DNA from: Methanoregula sp. UBA64
GTDB taxonomy: Archaea; Halobacteriota; Methanomicrobia; Methanomicrobiales; Methanospirillaceae
NCBI RefSeq assembly: GCF_002502735.1
Contig: NZ_DAQC01000001.1
Location: 427,229 to 491,228 of the forward strand
Reading direction: 5' to 3'
DNA: 64,000 nucleotides
The notes under the pieces: model-generated
The model's database searches: none
Told to the model about the DNA's origin: nothing
The model's input: the letters and a program-made list of their open reading frames with translations, nothing else
Position numbers and translations under genes: made by a program
Shown: positions 1 to 8,293 of the stretch, piece after piece
Numbering within the stretch: position 1 is the first letter of the stretch
Layout of the letters: every line of letters begins with the position of its first letter

Positions 1-407
1 CGGATCTCGAGGTCCGGGTCGTGGCGGAGGAGCTGGGCCTTTCTCCGTGTGCTCGACGTTCCCACGACTTTTACGGCCGAGACCGCGCCAAAGTAGGCAA
101 GGTAGTCGGCCGGGGAATCGCGGGGAAGGATGGCGGCGATCACGAGGCCCGAGGGCCGGATCGCGGGGATGTCTTTCATGCTGTGGACCGCGCAATCGAT
201 CTCGCCGTCGAGGATTGCATCGTCAAGGGCTTTTACAAAGACGCCCTGCTTCCCGATCTCATGGAGCGGGACGCCGGTCACTTCGTCTCCTTGAGTGCTG
301 ATGATCTTCTGCTCTACCTTGATCCCGAGCCCGGCCAGTTTTTTACCTACGATCTCTGCCTGGGCGAGCGCGAGCTTGCTTCCCCGGGTGCCGATCCGGA
401 CCGTCAT
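1..407 (-). CDS. hemC: Hydroxymethylbilane synthase (porphobilinogen deaminase), N-terminal part
   Basis: Partial gene, cut by the left window edge: 135 codons are visible out of roughly 300 usual for the family. The enzyme condenses four porphobilinogen molecules into hydroxymethylbilane, the third step from glutamate-derived 5-aminolevulinate to uroporphyrinogen III. The N-terminus reads MTVRIGTRGSKLALAQA, the family opening, followed by the conserved HSMKDIP stretch and by SSTRRKAQL near the cut edge. The dipyrromethane-binding cysteine would lie beyond the edge and cannot be checked. The ATG overlaps the hemL stop as ATGA, so hemB-hemL-hemC is translationally coupled on the minus strand. 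Confidence 0.95.
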   Translation of the reverse strand, partial: MTVRIGTRGSKLALAQAEIVGKKLAGLGIKVEQKIISTQGDEVTGVPLHEIGKQGVFVKALDDAILDGEIDCAVHSMKDIPAIRPSGLVIAAILPRDSPADYLAYFGAVSAVKVVGTSSTRRKAQLLRHDPDLEI

Positions 408-1645
408 GCCAGGTACCCTCCTGCAATCGTCTCGATGTCCTGCGGGGTGTGAGCCACCGAGAGGAAATTGGTCTCGAACTGGGAGGGCGGGATAAAGACG
501 CCGCGGTCAAGCATCTTCTGCCAGAACGCACCGAATGCCTGCGTGTCGCATTCCTTTACTTCCGTGTAGTTCTGCGGGGCATCTTTGCGGAAGAAGTACT
601 TGAACATCGAACCGAGCCGGACAAACGATCCGGTATCGAGCTTCTCCTCCGGGAGCGACTCTTCGATCACCCGGGTCTTCTCCGCGAGATCCGCATACGT
701 CTTCGGGTGGTCGTGGAGCCAGCGGATGGTGGCAATCCCGGCCGTAAGCGAGAGCGGGTTTCCCGAGAAGGTGCCGGCCTGGTACACCGGCCCCTCGGGG
801 ACGGTAAGCGACATTATCTCGCGCTTCCCGCAGAAGGCGCCGATGGGGAGGCCGCCGCCGATGATCTTCCCGAGCGTGGTAAGGTCGGGCTTGATACCGT
901 ACATCTTCTGCGCCCCGCCTATCCCGAGCCGGTAGCCGGTGATTACCTCGTCGAAGATGAGGAGTACGTCATGGGCCTGTGTGATCTCCCGGACGCTCCT
1001 GAGGTACCCGTCCTGCGGGACCACCGGGCCGATATTCCCGAGAACCGGTTCGATGATGAGCGCCGCGATATCGTTGTTCTTCGCAAGAAGCGTTTCGAGC
1101 GCCTCGGCATCGTTGTATGGAACCTGCCGGGTGTGGGCTACGAGATCGGGGAGCACGCCGGCCGAGTCCGGGACGCCCATCGTGGTTGCGCCCGAGCCGG
1201 CCTTTACGAGCACCGCATCGTGAGCGCCGTGGAACCCGCCCTCGATCTTCACGATATCGGACTTCCCGGTAAAACCCCGGGCGAGCCGGATCGCGGCCAT
1301 CGTGGCTTCCGAACCGCTCGAAACGAACCGGGCCATATCCATGCCCGGGTGGTCGCCGGTGATGAGCTTTGCGAACTCCGGCTCCTCCGGGATCGGCGTG
1401 CCGTACAGCCAGCCCTTTTCGAGCCGGTCCGCGATCGCTTTTTTGATCTCCGGGCGGGCGTGGCCTAACAGGAGCGGGCCATAGCCCATGCAGCAGTCGA
1501 TAAGGGCTGCACCGTCAACCGTATAGAGGTGCGAGCCTTCGGCCCGTGCCGTGTAAAAAGGATAGGGTTTTATTGCCCGGACGGGACTGGAGACCCCGCC
1601 GGGGATCAAAGTTTTTGCTGCCGAGAAGAGTTCTTCGCTCTTCAT
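404..1645 (-). CDS. hemL: Glutamate-1-semialdehyde 2,1-aminomutase
   Basis: A full-length 413-residue PLP enzyme that converts glutamate-1-semialdehyde, made by HemA, to 5-aminolevulinate in the cytoplasm. The class III aminotransferase fold is clear. FDEVITGYR lies at about 231-239, the PLP Schiff-base lysine is K260 in TTLGKIIGGGLPIG, and VSSGSEATMAAIRLAR near 108-123 binds the cofactor phosphate. The N-terminus SEELFSAAKTLIPGGVSSPVR is typical. The start codon directly abuts the hemB stop and the gene ends in an ATGA overlap with hemC, so all three share an operon. The substrate supplier HemA lies in a separate cluster about 2 kb away. Confidence 0.97.
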   Translation of the reverse strand: MKSEELFSAAKTLIPGGVSSPVRAIKPYPFYTARAEGSHLYTVDGAALIDCCMGYGPLLLGHARPEIKKAIADRLEKGWLYGTPIPEEPEFAKLITGDHPGMDMARFVSSGSEATMAAIRLARGFTGKSDIVKIEGGFHGAHDAVLVKAGSGATTMGVPDSAGVLPDLVAHTRQVPYNDAEALETLLAKNNDIAALIIEPVLGNIGPVVPQDGYLRSVREITQAHDVLLIFDEVITGYRLGIGGAQKMYGIKPDLTTLGKIIGGGLPIGAFCGKREIMSLTVPEGPVYQAGTFSGNPLSLTAGIATIRWLHDHPKTYADLAEKTRVIEESLPEEKLDTGSFVRLGSMFKYFFRKDAPQNYTEVKECDTQAFGAFWQKMLDRGVFIPPSQFETNFLSVAHTPQDIETIAGGYLA

Positions 1646-2629
1646 TTACAGCCACCCGCACACGTCGCGTGCAAAATACGTGATGATAAGGTCGGCACCG
1701 GCCCTTTTGATACACATGAGCGATTCAAGCACGGTCTCTTTTTCCTTTATCCAGCCGCGCTCCGCCGCGGCCTTGATCATCGCGTACTCGCCGCTCACCT
1801 GGTACGCGGCAACCGGGATCCCGATGGTTGCGATATTCGCGAGCACGTCGAGGTACGGCCCCGCGGGCTTGACCATCAAAATGTCGGCGCCCTCCTCGTA
1901 GTCGAGCTGCGATTCGAGAAATGCCTCGCGGCCGTTTGCCGGGTTCATCTGGTACGTGCTGCGGTCCCCAAACGAGAACCCGGACTCCGCTGCCTCGCGG
2001 AACGGGCCGTAGAGGGCAGAGGAGAATTTTGTCGAATAGGACATGATGAGCACGTCGCCGTAGCCTTCCGCATCGAGCGCACCGCGGATCGAGGCTACCA
2101 TGCCGTCGAGCATGCAGGACGGGGCAACGATATCCGCCCCGGCCTCCGCATGGCTTATCGCAATCCGGTTCATCAAAAGGAGCGACTCGTCGTTTAAGAG
2201 ATCCTTCTCCCCGCACCGGGTGCTGCCCACGATCCCGCAGTGGCCGTGACTCGTGTACTCGCATGCACAGACATCGGTGATGACCACCATCTTCGGGTAC
2301 GCGGCTTTCACCCGGCGGACTGCCTGCTGCACGATCCCGTCGGGATCGTAGGCGCTTGTCGCCGCCTCGTCCTTAAAGGCCGGGATCCCAAAGAGGAGGA
2401 CTGCCCGGCAGCCCCGCTCGTACAGGTCGCCGGCAACGGCCGCGATCATGTCGACCGGGTAGCGCGACTGGCCCGGCATGGACGCGATCGCGACAGGGGC
2501 TTTTACAGTCTCATCCACAAACAGGGGGGCAACGAGATCGTTTTTGGAAAGCGTTGTCTCGCATAAAAGAGGCTGGATCGTGCGGGACCTGACCCGCCTC
2601 ATGCGTCGCTCGGGAAACATACGCAACAT
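1646..2629 (-). CDS. hemB: Delta-aminolevulinic acid dehydratase (porphobilinogen synthase)
   Basis: A 327-residue enzyme that joins two 5-aminolevulinate molecules to porphobilinogen. The two catalytic lysines are visible: K201 in MSYSTKFSSALYGPF and K254 in DILMVKPAGPYLD. The cysteine triad C121, C123 and C131 in DVCACEYTSHGHCG marks the zinc-dependent form rather than the magnesium type. It is the first gene of hemB-hemL-hemC. Two in-frame ATGs compete, at 2629 and 2620; a GAGGT element sits just upstream and its spacing suits the second better. A TATA-like TATATA lies about 40 bp upstream. Confidence 0.97.
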   Translation of the reverse strand: MLRMFPERRMRRVRSRTIQPLLCETTLSKNDLVAPLFVDETVKAPVAIASMPGQSRYPVDMIAAVAGDLYERGCRAVLLFGIPAFKDEAATSAYDPDGIVQQAVRRVKAAYPKMVVITDVCACEYTSHGHCGIVGSTRCGEKDLLNDESLLLMNRIAISHAEAGADIVAPSCMLDGMVASIRGALDAEGYGDVLIMSYSTKFSSALYGPFREAAESGFSFGDRSTYQMNPANGREAFLESQLDYEEGADILMVKPAGPYLDVLANIATIGIPVAAYQVSGEYAMIKAAAERGWIKEKETVLESLMCIKRAGADLIITYFARDVCGWL

Positions 2630-2667
2630 TACCTCGGAGAATACTAATTACCATGTGCTGGGTTATC

Positions 2668-2675
2668 GTATATAT
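2668..2675 (-). promoter_or_regulatory. TATA-box candidate for the hemBLC operon
   Basis: The sequence GTATATAT lies in the 120-bp divergent gap between hemB and the downstream lipoprotein gene. Its distance of about 40 bp to the hemB start fits an archaeal TATA box at -26 plus a short leader. The symmetric core could serve either strand. Confidence 0.45.
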
Positions 2676-2749
2676 GGTTGTATCCCCGGTACGGGCCAAA
2701 AAACAAAAACACTTCGTTTTTTAGGGGAACGGGTACTACCGGGTACGAT

Positions 2750-3400
2750 ATGCAGCATTATTCCTGGTCTGTACCGGTCATTATCATGGCCGCTCTCATC
2801 CTCTGCGCCGGGTGTACTTCCGCGCCTGCCGCACCGCAGGCCGCAGTAACGCCGGCCCCTGCAACCCCTGCGCTTTCCGCATACGCGCTCGCACCCTCCG
2901 ACCTGCCCGCCACCTGGACCCCGGTCTCGTCCCGCGAGAAGACCGCTGCCGAGATGGGCACGGCTGCCCGCGAACTCGGCTGGCAGGACGGGTACGTTGT
3001 CGTCTATACGCTGCCTGCCGGTAACGCGGCCGGCACCTGCACGCTCACCCAGACCGTGACGCGCTATTCGGGGCAGAACATGTCCTCGCTCGTCCCGCTC
3101 GTTATCGCAAACGAACGCAAAGTCGGGGGCCTTGCCTTTACCGATCTTGCCGCACCGGCAACCGGGCCCGATACCCGGGCGCTTTCGGCAGTGCTCGTGA
3201 ATGCAACGCCGACAGAAATCTCGGCCGGCGGCATGTCCCCGCTCTCATTTGAGAGCAGCGCCCCCGTTGCAACCGAAGGCTATACCGAAGTGGTCTTTGG
3301 GAAAGGCGATATTCTCGATGTGATCCGGATGAGCGGGACCTGCCCGTCCTACGACACGCTCGCCTCCCTCTCGCAGACCGCGTTTATAAAACAGGGATAA
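2750..3400 (+). CDS. Exported lipoprotein of unknown function
   Basis: A 216-residue protein with a lipoprotein signal peptide. A hydrophobic segment (about residues 7-20) leads to a lipobox LCAGC with the modified cysteine at C22, then an Ala/Pro/Thr linker and a globular domain. The domain has no motif I recognise; it resembles a class of archaeal surface lipoproteins with one compact beta-rich domain. The start at 2750 is chosen because it puts the signal peptide at the N-terminus; the frame is open further upstream but that part is not signal-like. It converges on the GNAT gene, and both end in a shared T8 tract at 3404-3411. It stands alone between the two hem clusters with no evident link to them. 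Confidence 0.8.
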   Translation: MQHYSWSVPVIIMAALILCAGCTSAPAAPQAAVTPAPATPALSAYALAPSDLPATWTPVSSREKTAAEMGTAARELGWQDGYVVVYTLPAGNAAGTCTLTQTVTRYSGQNMSSLVPLVIANERKVGGLAFTDLAAPATGPDTRALSAVLVNATPTEISAGGMSPLSFESSAPVATEGYTEVVFGKGDILDVIRMSGTCPSYDTLASLSQTAFIKQG

Positions 3401-3409
3401 CCCTTTTTT

Positions 3410-3877
3410 TTAGCAGGTCCGCTTCATGATGAACCGGTCCTCGCCATTGCCAAAATAGGCCGGGACAAGCGATTCTTTATTAAACCCTTCCCGGGTGTAG
3501 AGCCGGACCGCCGGCTCGTTCTTTGGCGAGACCGTAAGGAAGATCTCGCGCACGCCCCGGCCGGCAAGCAGCCGGCACATCTCGCGCAGGAGCCCGGTCC
3601 CGATCCCGCAGTGGCGGAACCCGTTGCCTACCATCATGCGGAGGATCCAGGCCGTATTGGGACGGTCGTGGACAATGGCGGCAACGGTAAACCCGACGAT
3701 CGTTTCCTCTTCGACCCCGACCAGGAAGGTGTCCGGGGAGAGGGCGACCTGCTGCCGGACAAAGACCGCGGACCGGTACGGCTCGTGGATGCCGTTGATC
3801 TCCAGCGCCACGACCGCGGAAAAGTCCTCGTCTGCATACGGGCGGACACGGAGTTTTTCGGGAGGCTCTGCGGTCAT
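3410..3877 (-). CDS. GNAT-family N-acetyltransferase (RimI-like)
   Basis: A 155-residue acetyltransferase with one GNAT domain. The acetyl-CoA pyrophosphate loop is R-H-C-G-I-G-T in motif A, preceded by a hydrophobic strand and followed by LLREMCRLLAGRG; motif B is near VSPKNEPAVRLYTREGF. The pattern is closest to RimI/ribosomal-protein-alanine-acetyltransferase-like proteins, but the substrate cannot be read from sequence. The start at 3877 is set by GGGAGGGCACC just upstream, 13 bp after the hemA stop; the open frame extends further but overlaps hemA. Co-transcription with hemA is likely, though a functional link to tetrapyrroles is not implied. Confidence 0.88.
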   Translation of the reverse strand: MTAEPPEKLRVRPYADEDFSAVVALEINGIHEPYRSAVFVRQQVALSPDTFLVGVEEETIVGFTVAAIVHDRPNTAWILRMMVGNGFRHCGIGTGLLREMCRLLAGRGVREIFLTVSPKNEPAVRLYTREGFNKESLVPAYFGNGEDRFIMKRTC

Positions 3878-3890
3878 GGTGCCCTCCCGG

Positions 3891-5171
3891 CTATTCCCGG
3901 ACTTCCCCTTTCTTTTTTTGCGGCACGGTGCCCCGGGTAAGGGCGGCAACGAGCGCTTCGGCCGCGGCCCGGTCGCCGGCATGGGCGTTCTCCCGGATCG
4001 AGGCGGTTGCATCGGCAAGGATCTTTTTGGTGAGCACCCGCGAGAGGTCGTCGAGGATCTCCGCGGTCCTCTCGTCGCATGTCCCAAGCCGGGTAAGCGC
4101 CCGGTCCCGCTCACGGATCCGCACTTCCTCTGCCCATGCATGGAGAACGGCAATGCAGTCGTCGGAGGACTGGCGCCGGAGCTGCGAGAGGAAGACCGAG
4201 AGCTCTTCTTCGACAAACGCAGAGGCCCGTTCCGCCTCCGCCTTGCGGGTCGCCATGTTCTTCTCGTTTACCTCGCGCAGGTTGTCGATGGTAAAGAGCC
4301 GGACGCCCGCTATCTCCCCCGCGGCCTCTTCCACGTCCCGGGGCTGGGCGATATCGATGATGATGAGCGGCTTTGGAGAGCCGTCCGCGAGCTTTGGCCG
4401 TGCCTGTACGGCCTGGTCCAGTTCCGCTGCACGGATCACCGCGTGCGGGGCGGCGGTGCAGGAGATGACCACATCGGAGAGCGCGATATAGTGGTAGAGC
4501 TCGGAGAACTTTACCGCATTCCCGCCGATCTTTTCCGCGAGCTGGACGGCGCGGCCGAATGTGCGGTTTGCCACGTACATGGCGGTGAGCTGCTTTGCGG
4601 CAAGCGCCTGGGCCACAAGAAGGCCCATCTCGCCGCTCCCTACCACGAGGATGTGCCGGCCGGCAAGCGACCCGAGCTCGGACTCGGCAAGGATCACGGC
4701 AGCCGAGCCGACCGAGACCGACCCCCGGTTGATCCGGGTGCGTTTCCGCGCTTCGATCCCTACGTGGACGGCCTTTGTCACGCACTGCGCAACAAAACAG
4801 CCGGCGCTTCCCGCCGCCTCGGCGTCCGCAAGGCTTTTCTTGAGCTGGCCGATGATCTGGTCCTCGCCCACGATCATCGATTCTATGCCGGCGGCAAGCG
4901 AGAAGAGGTGGCGCAGTGCATCGCGGCCGTCAAGGAGAAAGAACCCGTTCCGTCCCTGGCTGCACAGGAAATCCCGGAGATCCGCTGCGTTGCCTTCCAC
5001 CATCACTTCGACCCGGTTGCAGGTTTGGAGGAGGAGCACGCCGCCGAACTGTTTTTTTGCAGCGGCAAGGAACGCGGGTTCGTCCGGGAACCGGAACGCT
5101 TCGAGCGCCGTGACATCAGCGGTCTGGTGGCTGACGCCGGCAATGGCAAGACCCGCCTCGCGGCCGGTCAT
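3891..5171 (-). CDS. hemA: Glutamyl-tRNA reductase
   Basis: A 426-residue enzyme that reduces glutamyl-tRNA(Glu) to glutamate-1-semialdehyde with NADPH, the committed step of C5-pathway tetrapyrrole synthesis. The catalytic cysteine is C51 in LLLQTCNRVEV. SHQTADV near the start and SLAAGIESMIVGEDQIIGQ are family hallmarks, followed by a Rossmann loop VVGSGEMGLL and a C-terminal helical dimerisation domain. The start at 5171 overlaps the stop of the upstream siroheme-branch gene as ATGA, which outweighs a longer reading that begins ten codons earlier. The product is used by HemL in the neighbouring cluster. Confidence 0.97.
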   Translation of the reverse strand: MTGREAGLAIAGVSHQTADVTALEAFRFPDEPAFLAAAKKQFGGVLLLQTCNRVEVMVEGNAADLRDFLCSQGRNGFFLLDGRDALRHLFSLAAGIESMIVGEDQIIGQLKKSLADAEAAGSAGCFVAQCVTKAVHVGIEARKRTRINRGSVSVGSAAVILAESELGSLAGRHILVVGSGEMGLLVAQALAAKQLTAMYVANRTFGRAVQLAEKIGGNAVKFSELYHYIALSDVVISCTAAPHAVIRAAELDQAVQARPKLADGSPKPLIIIDIAQPRDVEEAAGEIAGVRLFTIDNLREVNEKNMATRKAEAERASAFVEEELSVFLSQLRRQSSDDCIAVLHAWAEEVRIRERDRALTRLGTCDERTAEILDDLSRVLTKKILADATASIRENAHAGDRAAAEALVAALTRGTVPQKKKGEVRE

Positions 5172-5791
5172 GCAAGATACCTCTCCGCCACCCGGTCCCA
5201 CGCCCGGCCGGGGGACTTCTTTAAGAGCGACCAGAGGGTCTTGTCGTGGAGCACCTCCCAGAGGATCCGGCGCCTGCCCGCGGGCGTGGTGTCTCGTTTC
5301 TTTAACTCCACGCGGAGCCGGTGCTGGAGGGCGATCATGGCATCGAGCGCCGGGTAGCGCTTCTCGAGGTCCTCGCGGATGAACCGGGAGACCGCGGGGC
5401 TCTCGCCAAGGGTGCTGACCGCAACCCCGTAATGCGCCCCCTGCGTGATTGCCGGGATGATCACGTCCCCGGCCTCGCCGTTTGCATTGTTGAAGAGCAC
5501 GCCGTAGTCTTTGCAGAGCGCACCGATCCGGTTGTTCTCTTCCTTGTCGGAGAGGGCGCCGATCACAAGGAACGCGTGCTCGATGATCCGGTTGAGCTCC
5601 TCGTCGCTTGCGGCCCGGGTGTCGAGCGTCTGGATCTGGACGGGAAGCGCTTTTGATTCGGGATTGAAGGTTTTGCTGACCATGAGCACCTCGGCCTCGT
5701 AGGCAAAGTGCCCGGCCTTGCGTGCGGCAACCACCCCTCCTCCAAAGATCACGACCTGTTTTCCCGTGCAGTCCACGAAGAGGGGTATCAT
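5168..5791 (-). CDS. Precorrin-2 dehydrogenase / sirohydrochlorin ferrochelatase family protein
   Basis: A 207-residue protein of the Met8/SirC/CysG N-terminal family. It oxidises precorrin-2 to sirohydrochlorin with NAD, the branch point to siroheme, F430 and cobamides; some members also insert iron. IPLFVDCTGKQVVIFGGGVVAARKA forms the N-terminal Rossmann nucleotide loop (about residues 3-27). NNANGEAGDVIIPAITQ and VAVSTLGESPAVSRFIREDLE are conserved family segments. It is the first gene of the cluster and couples to hemA by an ATGA overlap. In methanogens this step is needed for F430 as well as siroheme, which fits the siroheme-type protein encoded at 43875. Confidence 0.92.
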   Translation of the reverse strand: MIPLFVDCTGKQVVIFGGGVVAARKAGHFAYEAEVLMVSKTFNPESKALPVQIQTLDTRAASDEELNRIIEHAFLVIGALSDKEENNRIGALCKDYGVLFNNANGEAGDVIIPAITQGAHYGVAVSTLGESPAVSRFIREDLEKRYPALDAMIALQHRLRVELKKRDTTPAGRRRILWEVLHDKTLWSLLKKSPGRAWDRVAERYLA

Positions 5792-6049
5792 TGATCAGTT
5801 ATTAGGGCGCACGCGTTACATTAAGGTATAGGATTCGGGTCGGGGCCCTTACCGGCAGGCGCATGAAACGGGGCCGGTCCCGTTGTTTTTTACGGCATAC
5901 GCAGAAAACCCGGGGATATCCGGTTTTTTTTGACTGAAAAATCCATTTCGGTCAAGCGTATCCTTATCATTTCCGGCACGAGAGGGATGGTATCGACCGG
6001 TGGTGCAGGGTCTGTCCGGACCCCGTCACCACGCCCGGGGACGTATTTT

Positions 6050-6811
6050 ATGACCAGACGAACCGCCATTGGAATCGGGATGGGCCCGGATGCAGAGAAG
6101 ATCATCCAGAGTGCGTGCCGGGCGGAGATCCCGTACGATATTATCTGTTATTCGCGGCCGGGCACCGCACAGCTCCCGCCCGGTACCGCCCGCGTGAGGA
6201 TTGCCGAAGAGAGCGATCCGGACGCTGCCCTTGTCTATGCTTTGAAGACAGGAACGATCGCGGCAGCGGTACGCGGGAACCTGCCGGGCGAGATCACGTT
6301 AAAGCTGCTCGCGGCAGCGGCTGGCGTCTTGCACCTTGAACGCGTTGCGCTCCTTGAGACGGCCGGAAAAAAGAAGTTCCTGTTTGCGCCGGTCGGGATT
6401 GCCGAAGGCTGGACCATCACGGAGAAGCTCGCGCTGATAGAAAAAGGCCGGGCACTTGCCGTAAAGTTCGGCCTCCCCGAAAAAGTGGGCGTGCTCTCGG
6501 GCGGCCGGTTCGGCGGCATTGGCTGGAATGCGGCCGTGGACCGGAGCATGGCCGATGCCGAGCTCGTGGCAAAGCTCGCGGGTGCCGAGCATTTCGAGTT
6601 CCGCATCGAGGATGCCATCCAGTCCTGCGGACTTATCATTGCGCCGGACGGCATCACGGGAAACTTTGTGTTCCGGACGCTCGAACACCTGGGGGCCGGA
6701 CGCGGCCACGGGGCACCGGTCGTCAACATCGACAAGATCTTTGTCGACACTTCGCGCTCCCAGAAGGACTACACGTATGCCCTCAGGCTTGCGGCGGCGA
6801 TGATAGAATAA
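6050..6811 (+). CDS. mtxX: Methanogenesis marker protein 4 (MtxX family)
   Basis: A 253-residue protein of the Mmp4/MtxX family, found in methanogens and annotated in databases as a possible methyltransferase; its actual reaction is not known to me. The N-terminus MTRRTAIGIGMGPDAEKI is typical. The middle holds AAVRGNLPGEITLK and VGVLSGGRFGGIGWNAAVD, and the end carries TGNFVFRTLEHLGAGRGHGAP and DTSRSQKDYTYALRLAA, all characteristic. The family resembles phosphotransacetylase-like folds, which is inference. The start at 6050 is preferred; an upstream in-frame ATG adds 40 Ser/Gly/Pro-rich residues that look non-coding. It stands alone after the hem cluster. Confidence 0.9.
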   Translation: MTRRTAIGIGMGPDAEKIIQSACRAEIPYDIICYSRPGTAQLPPGTARVRIAEESDPDAALVYALKTGTIAAAVRGNLPGEITLKLLAAAAGVLHLERVALLETAGKKKFLFAPVGIAEGWTITEKLALIEKGRALAVKFGLPEKVGVLSGGRFGGIGWNAAVDRSMADAELVAKLAGAEHFEFRIEDAIQSCGLIIAPDGITGNFVFRTLEHLGAGRGHGAPVVNIDKIFVDTSRSQKDYTYALRLAAAMIE

Positions 6812-7050
6812 CCCGGGAGACCGGGCGGGGGCAGGAAGCCGGTGCAGAAGCGACAACGAAGGCCGCCCGGCTCGCGGCCGGTCGCGGTCGCCGGGCCGGG
6901 AACCGCCATAAATCCGCGGGAAGAACCGGAGGGAAGAATCCGAAAAGCGGCATCCGGACAATCCGCAGGTATGCGAGCGTACCTGCACGGAAACATTCCT
7001 CCGACGGAACCATCCGGCAAATGCGCCCGTTTCATGCCTGAAAGCACGAT

Positions 7051-7060
7051 ATACTTAAAT
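7051..7060 (+). promoter_or_regulatory. TATA box of the tRNA-Gly gene
   Basis: ATACTTAAAT lies 31-40 bp upstream of the mature 5' end of tRNA-Gly at 7091. This is the expected place for an archaeal TATA box feeding a short leader. Confidence 0.55.
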
Positions 7061-7090
7061 CATATGAGTGCCTACTTTTTAGAGCGCATT

Positions 7091-7162
7091 GCGCCGATAG
7101 TGTAGTGGTTATCACTAGGCGTTGCCAACGCCTAAACTCGGGTTCGAGTCCCGATCGGCGCA
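7091..7162 (+). tRNA. tRNA-Gly (anticodon GCC)
   Basis: A complete 72-nt cloverleaf without CCA in the gene. The acceptor stem GCGCCGA pairs with TCGGCGC, with discriminator A. The anticodon stem AGGCG/CGCCT holds loop TTGCCAA with anticodon GCC. The T arm has GGTTCGAGTCC. No intron is seen. A T-rich tract follows immediately and can serve as terminator. The gene marks the left edge of an AT-rich insert. Confidence 0.95.
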
Positions 7163-7192
7163 TTTTTCTTTTTGGTTTTAAATTAGACATTT

Positions 7193-8293
7193 CTAAAAAT
7201 TATTCCTTTGAACGTTCCTTACAATATGTTTCTCATTTTTGAAATACGAGCTGATCACATCATTAAATTCTAAAATTAGTTTATCTGCACTTTTATTTGA
7301 CTCATCATACAACATGCGATTTCTAACAGGGAGATTGTCTTTTGGAGAGTTTTTTTCAAATTGAGAGAAATCGATACCCTCCCTTGCAGATAAAAATGAT
7401 AAAGGAATACTATACACTCTATCTTTTGTATCCTCGAATCTTCTCTTTAAGCAGAGATCTCTCAATTTATCTTTTATCAAACCAGATTTTTGATGCACGT
7501 AAAAGAAATACTCTGGAATTTCTTGTTTAGATAAAATAAATTTGTCACAATTGATAAATTGTAAACAATTGATTGAATCAATATCCTGTTCTTTAGAAAG
7601 TTCTATGACAGAATCCCCTGATGTTAAGAGATCATATAATTCTGAATGTATTAGTAACAAACAGAGCGTGTCAGAAAGAGGACAGATAACTTGAATGCCT
7701 GGAGTATATAATCCATATACACCCAAATCTTGATAAAAATAATTATTGAGAACAACAGGATAATCACTTGAAATAAATGGGCGTTTTGTTGTATTTTTTA
7801 GTAAAAATAATTTTAAATCCGAAAGGAGAAGGGAATCTTTAGATATTAATTTTATGTAATATTCAAAAATGACACTTCCATACTTTTTTTTATCTCTACG
7901 CAGTATTCTCAATTCATTAGGATATTTTTTACTAGGTCGGAGAAGAAAATTTTGCATTATCCTTTTTGAGGATTCTGTACGAATAGATTGTAAACGTAAA
8001 AAAAGACCAATCTTCTTTAACTGGGATTCATCAATTTTTTCATTTTTTATTATACTGGCGATAGGAATTGAAGTTTTTTCATCTAATCCTTTTAGAAATG
8101 TGGATTCAAATATTCCATCGACCCCATAAAAATTTTTAATCATCGCAGTTTTTTTTATTGTACCTGTAATAACTTTCTTTTTTTTGAGCAAGTAGAGAAA
8201 AATATCCCCATCCTTTTGGTATTTATTATAGTTCGGAGAAAAATTTCGTAAATACCATCTAGGAATAAAATGCTGATTTACATATGCCGTCAT
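7193..8293 (-). CDS. DUF4238 domain protein, AT-rich and probably acquired
   Basis: A 366-residue protein beginning MTAYVNQHFIPRWYLRNFS; the HF(I/V)P-x-x-YLRNF motif at residues 8-18 is the signature of DUF4238, a family of unknown function. No catalytic motif, membrane segment or signal peptide is visible. The gene is far more AT-rich than its neighbours, with AAA/ATT/TTT-dominated codons, and lies head-on to tRNA-Gly with only 30 bp between. Both points suggest horizontal transfer into a tRNA-adjacent site. No integrase gene or repeated tRNA 3' end is present, so the mechanism is open. Confidence 0.75.
   Translation of the reverse strand: MTAYVNQHFIPRWYLRNFSPNYNKYQKDGDIFLYLLKKKKVITGTIKKTAMIKNFYGVDGIFESTFLKGLDEKTSIPIASIIKNEKIDESQLKKIGLFLRLQSIRTESSKRIMQNFLLRPSKKYPNELRILRRDKKKYGSVIFEYYIKLISKDSLLLSDLKLFLLKNTTKRPFISSDYPVVLNNYFYQDLGVYGLYTPGIQVICPLSDTLCLLLIHSELYDLLTSGDSVIELSKEQDIDSINCLQFINCDKFILSKQEIPEYFFYVHQKSGLIKDKLRDLCLKRRFEDTKDRVYSIPLSFLSAREGIDFSQFEKNSPKDNLPVRNRMLYDESNKSADKLILEFNDVISSYFKNEKHIVRNVQRNNF

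Noticed and set aside
449..1468. Long open frame antisense to hemL (339 codons)
   Set aside because: It mirrors hemL on the opposite strand, has Arg/Gly/Asp-rich composition and no domain. GC-rich genes give such antisense frames by chance.
3624..5357. Long open frame antisense to hemA and the GNAT gene (577 codons)
   Set aside because: It runs across three real genes on the other strand and has no recognisable motif.
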